64,000 nt of DNA from assembly GCA_002452405.1 (NCBI GenBank), contig DKFP01000011.1, positions 86,521-150,520 on the forward strand. Reading direction: 5' to 3'. Source of the stretch: Deferribacteraceae bacterium UBA6793. GTDB taxonomy: Bacteria > Chrysiogenota > Deferribacteres > Deferribacterales > Geovibrionaceae. The notes beneath the pieces were generated by a model. It did no database searches and had not been told where the DNA came from. It worked only from the letters and a program-made list of their open reading frames with translations. Each line of letters begins with the position of its first letter. Within the stretch, counting starts at the first letter, position 1. This document shows, piece after piece, positions 51,399 to 57,905 of this stretch. The translations under genes and the position numbers were made by a program.

Positions 51399-51427
51399 GT
51401 TATACATGCCATGCAATATTGTGTCAA
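51399..51427 (-). promoter_or_regulatory. Promoter of rplU-rpmA
   Basis: On the minus strand a perfect TTGACA (plus 51422-51427) and TATAAC (plus 51399-51404) are spaced by 17 bases. A small hairpin CCTGT/ACAGG lies in the leader at about 51379-51391. Confidence 0.75.
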
Positions 51428-51501
51428 GAAAAAATATAAGGAAAATTTGCTGTGTCCGCGCCTTTGCCGCGGAATATGCTTCATTTTTATTTTATATGCG
51501 G

Positions 51502-51530
51502 TTGACAAACAGGGTCTCGGCAGATATAAT
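51502..51530 (+). promoter_or_regulatory. Consensus promoter of rpmH-rnpA-yidD-yidC
   Basis: TTGACA (51502-51507) and TATAAT (51525-51530) with a 17-base spacer are a perfect sigma-70 match. It is about 65 bases before rpmH. Confidence 0.9.
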
Positions 51531-51595
51531 CACAGGCTTACGTTTAAAAGTATGCTAATACCTTAGTCTTTAAAAATAGAAAGGAGAGTTCTTAA

Positions 51596-51736
51596 ATGGC
51601 ACAGCTCACTATGAGAAAGCCCAGCAACCTGAAACGCAAACGCGCACAGGGATTCAGGGCAAGAATGAAAACCAAGGGCGGAAGAGCCGTTATCGCCAGA
51701 AGAAGGGCGAAAGGCCGTAAACGTCTCGCTGTTTAA
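51596..51736 (+). CDS. rpmH: 50S ribosomal protein L34
   Basis: L34 is a 46-residue, very basic large-subunit protein. The sequence has MRKPSNLKRKRAQGFRAR and the tail GRAVIARRRAKGRKRLAV. A short AAGGAGAG is upstream. It ends in a TAATG overlap with rnpA, its usual partner. Confidence 0.97.
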   Translation: MAQLTMRKPSNLKRKRAQGFRARMKTKGGRAVIARRRAKGRKRLAV

Positions 51737-52113
51737 TGTCCGAACGCTTTCCTAGACAGGATCGCATAAGGGCACCGCGGGATTTTGAAAAGGTCTTCAG
51801 ACAGGGAAAAAAGAAACAGGGCAGACTTGTCTGCATCCACTATCTATATAATAAGGAAGACCGCACAAGGGTCGGTATCACCGTCAGCAAGAAAGTTGAC
51901 AAGCGGGCGGTGGTCCGAAACCTGATCAAACGCCGACTTAGAGAGATTTTCCGCAAAAACAGACAGATATTTCCCTGCTGTCACGACATAGTGCTGCGTG
52001 CATTGCCGGCATGTGCCAGCGCAGAATACGGTGAACTGAGAGATGAAGTTATCAGCCTTGCGGCAGATATTGGATTTAAGAAGACCGATAATATTTCTGA
52101 TACGACTATATAA
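51736..52113 (+). CDS. rnpA: Ribonuclease P protein component
   Basis: RnpA is the protein cofactor of RNase P, which matures tRNA 5' ends. It has 125 residues. The conserved KKVDKRAVVRNLIKRRLRE helix and the N-terminal FRQGKKKQG are visible. It overlaps rpmH by one base and yidD by about 70, the usual compressed order. Confidence 0.95.
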   Translation: MSERFPRQDRIRAPRDFEKVFRQGKKKQGRLVCIHYLYNKEDRTRVGITVSKKVDKRAVVRNLIKRRLREIFRKNRQIFPCCHDIVLRALPACASAEYGELRDEVISLAADIGFKKTDNISDTTI

Positions 52114-52285
52114 ACTTTTCATCTCACCCCTGCTCGGCAACAGATGCAGGTTCTATCCCTCCTGCTCGGACTATGCAGTGGAGGCGCTGCGTAAAAAAGG
52201 GCTTGTCAAGGGTACGCTCATGGCAGTGTGGCGTATCTTACGCTGTACCCCCCTTTCAAAGGGCGGATACGACCCCGTTAAGTAA
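52043..52285 (+). CDS. yidD: Membrane protein insertion efficiency factor YidD
   Basis: YidD is a small membrane-associated protein that helps YidC-dependent insertion. The family signature FYPSCSDYAVEAL and the end RCTPLSKGGYDPV are present. The open frame from ATG 52043 gives 80 residues and overlaps rnpA by 71 bases. A start at an internal TTG (about 52070) would give the more usual length, so the exact N-terminus is uncertain. Confidence 0.88.
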   Translation: MKLSALRQILDLRRPIIFLIRLYKLFISPLLGNRCRFYPSCSDYAVEALRKKGLVKGTLMAVWRILRCTPLSKGGYDPVK

Positions 52286-52316
52286 AAACAGGACGACACT
52301 CGGAGGATAATTCATA

Positions 52317-53819
52317 ATGAATAAGAATTTAATTCTGGCTTTCGGTCTCAGCGCTCTGGTTCTGATCGGCTTCCAGACCTTCTTCGCACCAAAAACTCCC
52401 CCCGTGCAAAAAACAGAGCAGACCGAAAAAGCAAAAACACAGGAGCCTTCTGTCAAGCTCACTGTGGACAACACTCCGAAAGTTAAGGAAAAAATTGTTA
52501 CTTTCGATGTTCAGACGCCAATCGCAAAATTCACTTTCAATCAGAACACAGGTAACATCAAAAGCGCTCAGGTGCTCGCCTATAACGGCAAACCTCTTCA
52601 GGACATCATCTTCGACAGCAAAACAGACGACTCCGTGTTCATAACCGTTCCCCTTGTAAACAGCTATAAGCCCTCTAAGAAAGAGGACGCTGAAACTGTC
52701 ACCGTGACATTCTCCGGTTCGCAGGGTGAAATGGTTGTGGATAAAACATATGTTATCAGCAAATCAAGCTATCTTGTGAGCGGCAAGGTCACTGTCAGCA
52801 ACATTGGCGCAAAAACACTCGAAGTGCCCATTCGTATGGGTCTGACGGGTGGCATTAATCAGGCTCTGCGTGAAGACAAATATACCTTCGGCGGACCTCT
52901 CATGTTTGACGGCAAAAAGCTGAGAACCGAAAAAGCCGATAAACTGGACGAAACGGTGGCTTACGACAAACCTGTCTGGGTCGGGTACACATCCAAATAT
53001 TATCTGGCTGCCATTACAAACTCGTTCACAAAGGGCGAGATGGTTCCCAGAAACAAAACGGCTGATATCTACGGCGACACCTCAGTTCAGGTAAACCCTG
53101 CGTCAAGACAGGTCGTTGATTTCAATATCTACGTCGGTCCCAAAGAATATGAGCTTCTTAAAGCCTATCACCTTAAACTTGAAAAGAGCATCGACTTCGG
53201 CATTTTCGCATTTATAGCCATCCCCATGCTCTATTTCCTGAACCTTATCTTCGGATATGTCCACAACTACGGTATCGCTATTATTCTGCTTACTATTGTT
53301 GTTAAGGCGCTCACGCTGCCTTTGACTCACAAGAGTATGGTAAGTATGAAAAAGATGGGTTCACTCGCTCCCAAAATGACCGAACTGAAAGAAAAATTCG
53401 GCGCGGACAAAGAAAAACTGAATCAGGCTATGATGGAACTTTACAAAAAAGAGGGCGTAAACCCGCTTGGCGGCTGCCTTCCGATGATCCTTCAGATACC
53501 TATATTCTTCGCGCTTTATAAAACCCTGCTGCTCGCGATCGAACTTCAGGGCGCACCCTTCTTCGGCTGGATAGTTGACCTTTCCATGAAAGACCCATAC
53601 TACATAACGCCAATCATCATGGGTGCAACTATGTTCCTCCAGCAGAGAATGACACCCAGCAGTGTTCAGGACCCGATTCAGCAGAAAGTGTTTATGCTGA
53701 TGCCGCTGATATTCACCTTTATGTTCCTTACATTTCCGGCGGGTCTGGTGGTATACTGGCTTACTAACAACGTGCTTTCAATCGCACAGCAGTACTACAT
53801 CAACAAAAAGGCTGCTTAA
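52317..53819 (+). CDS. yidC: Membrane protein insertase YidC
   Basis: YidC inserts and folds inner-membrane proteins alone or with Sec. The 500-residue Gram-negative type has an N-terminal membrane anchor, a large periplasmic beta domain (about 55-290), and a C-terminal insertase core of five helices. The core includes the hydrophilic-groove helices and the VKALTLPLTHKSMVSMKKM region. GGAGGA precedes the ATG. It lies between yidD and jag as expected. Confidence 0.96.
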   Translation: MNKNLILAFGLSALVLIGFQTFFAPKTPPVQKTEQTEKAKTQEPSVKLTVDNTPKVKEKIVTFDVQTPIAKFTFNQNTGNIKSAQVLAYNGKPLQDIIFDSKTDDSVFITVPLVNSYKPSKKEDAETVTVTFSGSQGEMVVDKTYVISKSSYLVSGKVTVSNIGAKTLEVPIRMGLTGGINQALREDKYTFGGPLMFDGKKLRTEKADKLDETVAYDKPVWVGYTSKYYLAAITNSFTKGEMVPRNKTADIYGDTSVQVNPASRQVVDFNIYVGPKEYELLKAYHLKLEKSIDFGIFAFIAIPMLYFLNLIFGYVHNYGIAIILLTIVVKALTLPLTHKSMVSMKKMGSLAPKMTELKEKFGADKEKLNQAMMELYKKEGVNPLGGCLPMILQIPIFFALYKTLLLAIELQGAPFFGWIVDLSMKDPYYITPIIMGATMFLQQRMTPSSVQDPIQQKVFMLMPLIFTFMFLTFPAGLVVYWLTNNVLSIAQQYYINKKAA

Positions 53820-53837
53820 AACGGAGACTGAATTTTT

Positions 53838-54587
53838 ATGAAATATTTTGAAATAGAAGGGAAAACCGCAGAGGAAGCTGTTGCAAACTTCCTTTCGGAA
53901 AACGGTATACCAAAGGATTTCATTACATATGAAATACTTGAGGCAGGCAGCAAAGGCTTTTTGGGCTTTGGCGGCAAGAATGCTCTGGTCAAAATTAAGT
54001 TTAATGATGTTGAGTTTTTCAAACGTAAAGGCAGACTGGTTCTGTCCGAACTGCTGGAAAAAGCGGGCTTCCACGAAGTTACAATCGAAACCCGTTTCAG
54101 ACACCCGGACGTTATTTACAACATCATCTCCCCCGATTCTAAACTGCTGATAGGCAAAAATGCACAGATGCTTGACGCTATGCAGTTTCTCCTTAACCGG
54201 ATGGTGGGTTGGGATGACAACGAGGGAACTTTCATCGTTGACGTTGAGGACTATCGCGACAGAGTGGTTGAGCAGCTTAAAGATAAGGCTATAAAGCTGG
54301 CAAAAACAGTACGCAGAACGGGCAAACCTATCAAGATGGCTCCGATGGTGACGATGGTGCGCAAAGAAATCCACATTGCGCTCAAACAGATAAAAGGAAT
54401 CAGCACGGTAAGCAAAGGCGAAGGGCATCTTAAAGAGATTCTCATCGTTCCCGAACGCAAAGGCGGCGGCGCACCCAGAGATGGGGGCAGACGTCCTTTC
54501 CGTCCCAGAAATGACAACCGTGACAATAATAATAATTCAAACCCCGAAGCTCCGAAACAGGACGCCGAGGAAAAACAGGAAGATTAA
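53838..54587 (+). CDS. jag: Jag (SpoIIIJ-associated) RNA-binding protein
   Basis: The 249-residue protein has the Jag N-terminal domain (MKYFEIEGKTAEEAV through GFLGFGGK, residues 1-50), a KH domain (about 90-160 with LLIGKNAQMLDAMQFLL) and an R3H domain (about 165-210). The tail is rich in Arg, Asn, Pro and Glu. In other bacteria Jag/KhpB binds many RNAs. It follows yidC by 18 bases, the usual pairing. Confidence 0.94.
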   Translation: MKYFEIEGKTAEEAVANFLSENGIPKDFITYEILEAGSKGFLGFGGKNALVKIKFNDVEFFKRKGRLVLSELLEKAGFHEVTIETRFRHPDVIYNIISPDSKLLIGKNAQMLDAMQFLLNRMVGWDDNEGTFIVDVEDYRDRVVEQLKDKAIKLAKTVRRTGKPIKMAPMVTMVRKEIHIALKQIKGISTVSKGEGHLKEILIVPERKGGGAPRDGGRRPFRPRNDNRDNNNNSNPEAPKQDAEEKQED

Positions 54588-54589
54588 CT

Positions 54590-54853
54590 ATGGTTAAATT
54601 ACTTCTTTTCGTTCTTATTGCGTTTGTAGCGTTCAAACTTTTCCGTAAACCGGAAGACCTGAAAAAGGTTAGGGAGGAGGCGGCACCGAAACCGCTTGAA
54701 ACGGCAGTAGATCCTGTAACCGGAACCTATGTCAGCAAGGACACAGAGTTCAAGGTGAAACTGTACGACAAAGTGTACTACTTCGACTCTAAAGATTCCA
54801 TGGACAAGTTCATTGCCCAGAAAACCGGAGAAAACGATGAAACTGTTTCTTGA
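54590..54853 (+). CDS. Small membrane protein with degenerate YHS-like domain
   Basis: The 87 residues have one N-terminal membrane helix (MVKLLLFVLIAFVAFKLF) and a short soluble part. The soluble part, DPVTGTYVSKDTEF...KVYYFDSKDSMDKFI, resembles the YHS/TRASH pattern of the PP0621-type family, but the metal-binding cysteines are replaced (GTYV, YYFDSK). Function is unknown. It begins two bases after jag and its end overlaps the transaldolase start by 17 bases. Confidence 0.6.
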   Translation: MVKLLLFVLIAFVAFKLFRKPEDLKKVREEAAPKPLETAVDPVTGTYVSKDTEFKVKLYDKVYYFDSKDSMDKFIAQKTGENDETVS

Positions 54854-55481
54854 TACTGCAAACGTTGACGAGATAAGAGAGGTTAAGGATCTTGGCATCC
54901 TTGACGGCGTTACAACAAATCCTTCTCTCATCGCAAAAGAGAAAAAAGACTTTAAAAAGACAGTGGCAGAGATATGCGATATCGTATGCGGACCTGTCAG
55001 CGCGGAAGTTATTGCGCTGGACTGGGAAGGCATGGTGCGCGAGGGCAGGGAGCTTTCGGACATCAGCGAATATATCGTTGTTAAGGTACCTTTTACAAAA
55101 GACGGACTGAAAGCCACCAGTATTCTTGCGGGTGAAGGCATACCCGTTAACGTCACGCTTATCTTCTCTGCAAATCAGGCGCTGCTTGCATGTAAAGCGG
55201 GCGCTGCGTATATAAGCCCCTTTGCGGGTCGTCTGGACGATATAGGTCACGACGGTATCGAAGTTGTCAGCCAGTGCCAGCAGCTTGTTGAGACATATGG
55301 TTTTGAAACGGAAGTTATCGCTGCAAGCATCAGAAGCACGGCGCATATGCTCCAGCTTCAGGAAGTGGGCGTGGATATCGCCACTATTCCTTATTCAGTT
55401 GTTGCGCAGATGATGAAACATCCGCTGACAGATCTTGGGATAGAGAAGTTTCTTAAAGACTGGGAAAACGCAGTTAAATAG
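54837..55481 (+). CDS. Transaldolase/fructose-6-phosphate aldolase (TalC/FSA type)
   Basis: The 214-residue enzyme belongs to the small transaldolase family that moves three-carbon units or cleaves fructose-6-phosphate. The Schiff-base lysine is in IVVKVPFTKDG. Other contacts are MKLFLDTANVDEIRE, GVTTNPSLIA and NVTLIFSANQALLA, with SPFAGRLDD. I start at the ATG 54837, since the longer upstream frame lacks a ribosome binding site. Whether it acts as transaldolase or FSA cannot be told from sequence. Confidence 0.9.
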   Translation: MKLFLDTANVDEIREVKDLGILDGVTTNPSLIAKEKKDFKKTVAEICDIVCGPVSAEVIALDWEGMVREGRELSDISEYIVVKVPFTKDGLKATSILAGEGIPVNVTLIFSANQALLACKAGAAYISPFAGRLDDIGHDGIEVVSQCQQLVETYGFETEVIAASIRSTAHMLQLQEVGVDIATIPYSVVAQMMKHPLTDLGIEKFLKDWENAVK

Positions 55482-55555
55482 TATTGCCGCCTATATGCTT
55501 CGCATTATGGCGTCAGTTGCTCGGTTCTGAGCATCAAGAAGAGAATAGACCTTCC

Positions 55556-55587
55556 AAAGCCCTGCACATTCTGCGGGGCTTTTTTTC
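55556..55587 (+). terminator. Rho-independent terminator after the transaldolase gene
   Basis: AAAGCCCTGCA (55556-55566) pairs with TGCGGGGCTTT (55572-55582), with one U-G wobble and a five-base loop, followed by a run of T. It ends the rpmH-to-transaldolase unit. Confidence 0.88.
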
Positions 55588-55649
55588 TGGTTATCAAATA
55601 TTGACAAACTTTGCCAAGCCGGATATCTTTTTGTACAGGAGTTATGAAT

Positions 55650-55883
55650 ATGAGTACAATGAACGTATCTCTTCCTGAGAATATGAAAAAATGGGCAGAA
55701 TCACAGGTTAAGTCCGGAAACTACAGTAACACCAGCGACTATATACGCGACCTTATCAGACGTGACGTCGAATATACTGAAAAAAGAGCTGCGCTGATAA
55801 AGGCATTGGAGATTGGTGAAGCCAGCGGTATTTCCGACAAATCTGTTGAAGACATTTATAAGTTAGTAATAGCAGATGTATAA
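55650..55883 (+). CDS. ParD-type antitoxin
   Basis: A 77-residue ribbon-helix-helix antitoxin. The start at 55650 has AGGAG eight bases upstream (the ATG at 55644 is too close to it). The domain order is STMNVSLPENMKKWAESQV, then SGNYSNTSDYIRDLIRRD, then an acidic tail that would wrap the toxin. It overlaps the toxin gene by eight bases. Such pairs stabilise plasmids or islands and act in stress. Confidence 0.88.
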   Translation: MSTMNVSLPENMKKWAESQVKSGNYSNTSDYIRDLIRRDVEYTEKRAALIKALEIGEASGISDKSVEDIYKLVIADV

Positions 55884-56163
55884 GCTCACAAAAGAGGCAG
55901 AAAAAGATATTATGTCGATTCTGCAAAGCTCAGTTTCATTATTCGGAAAAGAGCAGACGGAAGTTTATGGTGAATCGCTTTCAAGGTGCATTGAACTGCT
56001 GAGTATTAATCCGGGAATGGGAAAAAACATTGATGATATCAAAGTTGGCTACTCTAAATTTCCTCATGGCAGTCATGTCATTTATTTCAGAACAGAACTT
56101 GACTACATTCTTGTTGTACGTATTCTCCATAAGCATATGGATGCCGAGCGAAATATAGGATAA
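55876..56163 (+). CDS. ParE-type toxin
   Basis: A 95-residue RelE/ParE-superfamily toxin (KEAEKDIMSILQSSVSLFG, then HVIYFRTELDYILVVRILHKHMD). ParE-family toxins act on gyrase; the exact target here is not known. The start overlaps the antitoxin end, so they are translated together. It sits beside a dispersed repeat and an AT-rich acetyltransferase gene, like a small accessory patch. Confidence 0.88.
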   Translation: MYKLTKEAEKDIMSILQSSVSLFGKEQTEVYGESLSRCIELLSINPGMGKNIDDIKVGYSKFPHGSHVIYFRTELDYILVVRILHKHMDAERNIG

Positions 56164-56290
56164 TGGAGAAAAGCCCATGACAGCAAAACGGCAAGGTTAT
56201 ACTGCATTTATGGCATTGCGTGGAACAGCGTGGCGAAACAACCAGCGCTGGAGTATTTAAAATAAGTTTTGTCGTATGCCGAAATACAAA
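56164..56290. other. Non-coding gap after the toxin gene
   Basis: This stretch holds no gene I can support. An open frame of 27 codons from ATG 56177 lacks a recognisable product or ribosome binding site. No terminator hairpin is obvious. Confidence 0.4.
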
Positions 56291-56395
56291 GATTGCTACA
56301 CCCCTAAAGAGGTTCGCAAAGGCAGATAGAAAGCCCGTATGAAGACGGAATAAAAATCACGTCTCTACGAGGAGCAAAGTGACGCAGCAGTCTCG
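56291..56395 (+). repeat. Dispersed palindromic intergenic repeat, copy 7
   Basis: It begins GATTGCTACACCCC, contains TTCGCAAAGGCAGATAG and GAAGACGGAATAAAAATCACGTCTC, and ends GACGCAGCAGTCTCG. The insert matches the reverse complement of that in copy 5. It lies between the toxin gene and the GNAT gene. Confidence 0.75.
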
Positions 56396-56450
56396 TTTTT
56401 CTTCATGCGTCATTCTTTAAGAAAAATGCGTTAATTGGTCATAAAATACA

Positions 56451-56894
56451 TTATATAGTTTTTCTAAGATATATCATATCAACCAGTTGTTTTCCGTTCT
56501 CAAAAATAGGTTTGTCATAATTATCTATAAAGAAATCTGAAATAGTGTGGGAATAAGCGAAGCCCCGTCTGTTGTAGAAAGTCAGTATTTCTGCATTATC
56601 ACCTGTTCCCAAGAGAATATATTTGCATCTATCTGAATAATTTTGAAAAATATGCTCCAATAAAGCTGTTCCATAGCCTTTTTTTTGATATTTCTCATAA
56701 GTAGCAAGGTTCTTGATTTCGTATATTTCATCCGTTTCTTTAGTGACTACGCAAATAGATTTAAGATCATTATCAAATAAAGCAAAAAGATCACCCCTTT
56801 CCAGATATTTGTCAATCATGTCCTCCTGTTCGTCTCCAAGCAACAGCAGAGGAAGGTATTCCTTCTTATTATTTAAAATTTGTCTTATTTCCAT
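56451..56894 (-). CDS. GNAT-family N-acetyltransferase
   Basis: The 147-residue GNAT protein has the acetyl-CoA loop QKKGYGTALLEHI and the following NRRGFAYSH helix. The substrate is unknown. Its base composition differs from its neighbours: the segment 56461-56520 is about 28% GC by count against roughly half elsewhere, suggesting recent transfer. The ATG 56894 follows the thiS stop after one base, but I see no good ribosome binding site, so this start is moderate. Confidence 0.8.
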   Translation of the reverse strand: MEIRQILNNKKEYLPLLLLGDEQEDMIDKYLERGDLFALFDNDLKSICVVTKETDEIYEIKNLATYEKYQKKGYGTALLEHIFQNYSDRCKYILLGTGDNAEILTFYNRRGFAYSHTISDFFIDNYDKPIFENGKQLVDMIYLRKTI

Positions 56895-56895
56895 C

Positions 56896-57096
56896 TCAGC
56901 CGCCGCCGACAAAGCGGATAAGTTCTATCTTGTCGCCCTCTCTGGTGAATGTGTCGTCGTATGTCGCCTTGTCCGGCAGGTCGCCGTTCAGCTCAACAAC
57001 AACAGTCTCTTTTTTCATGTCGTATTTTGTTATCAGCTCGCTGATAGTATATGCTTTTTCAAGCTCAACAGCGTCGCCGTTAAGTATTATTTTCAT
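56896..57096 (-). CDS. thiS: Sulfur carrier protein ThiS
   Basis: ThiS is the ubiquitin-like protein that delivers sulfur for the thiazole of thiamine. The 66 residues end in the required Gly-Gly (RFVGGG). I choose the ATG at 57096, seven bases after GGAGG, over the ATG 57102 that is only one base away. It overlaps nothing but directly follows thiF on the same strand. Confidence 0.92.
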   Translation of the reverse strand: MKIILNGDAVELEKAYTISELITKYDMKKETVVVELNGDLPDKATYDDTFTREGDKIELIRFVGGG

Positions 57097-57098
57097 AG

Positions 57099-57905
57099 TC
57101 ATGCCTCCGTTTCGCCCAGAACCAGCCGAACCGCCAGATTAGCCTGAATACCCGCCGCGATAACAACACGCGTAGCCATCAGACCTCTGCCCACAGCCGC
57201 TTCGGACGTAAAATCTCCTACAATATGCACGTTTTTACCGGCTTTTACCACACGAAATTCTTTATAGCTGCCAAGCCCTGCAACGCCGGAAGCACCGATA
57301 ACATATGCATCGGGATAACTGTTCGCTGCCGCAGGTATCAGCATTGCCTTGTTTGCTGCGCTGTCGAACGCTTCGATAATAACGTCGCACCTGTCGAAGA
57401 GACCCGGAACATTTTCTTTTGTGATGTAAAGGTCGCGCGCGTCATATTCGATATAGGGATTGACGCGTTTCAGGTTCTGAAGTGTTGCCTCGGTTTTTTT
57501 CATGCCTATCTGGTCTACGTAGTACTGCTGTCGGTTCAGGTTTGAAGGTTCTACGACATCAAAATCTATCAGCAGCAGACTGCCCACGCCCATCCGCGCG
57601 AGGTTCAGCGCTATGTTCGACCCTAGCCCGCCCAGTCCGCAGACAGCCATGCGGCATTTTGCCATTCTGTCTGCAACATGCGGCGTGTGTCGCGAATAGA
57701 TGAGTGTTTTTATCTCCTCTTCCGTCGGCACCTCGCCCCGCTTTATAAGCGAGAGGGTGTCGCCGTCGTGCAGAACGCTCTCTTTGCCTGCGATGAACCC
57801 GTTATGGATTATAATGTCCGCGTCAGGTTTAACCAAATCAGCCCCATCCCCAGAGAGGGCATTGTCAGATAAAAAATATTCATTGCCGTTGATATGTATC
57901 TTCAT
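57099..57905 (-). CDS. thiF: ThiF-type adenylyltransferase with N-terminal beta-grasp domain
   Basis: ThiF adenylates the ThiS C-terminus. The 268-residue E1-like core has the ATP motif VCGLGGLGSNIALNLARMGVG, the D-x-D motif IDFDVVE and LNRQQYY. The usual zinc cysteines are not clear. The first 60 residues look like a ThiS-like beta-grasp domain that lacks a terminal Gly-Gly, such as is found fused to some ThiF proteins. It overlaps comEC by 26 bases. Confidence 0.88.
   Translation of the reverse strand: MKIHINGNEYFLSDNALSGDGADLVKPDADIIIHNGFIAGKESVLHDGDTLSLIKRGEVPTEEEIKTLIYSRHTPHVADRMAKCRMAVCGLGGLGSNIALNLARMGVGSLLLIDFDVVEPSNLNRQQYYVDQIGMKKTEATLQNLKRVNPYIEYDARDLYITKENVPGLFDRCDVIIEAFDSAANKAMLIPAAANSYPDAYVIGASGVAGLGSYKEFRVVKAGKNVHIVGDFTSEAAVGRGLMATRVVIAAGIQANLAVRLVLGETEA

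Noticed and set aside
56177..56260. A 27-codon open frame after the toxin gene
   Set aside because: No ribosome binding site and no recognisable product.
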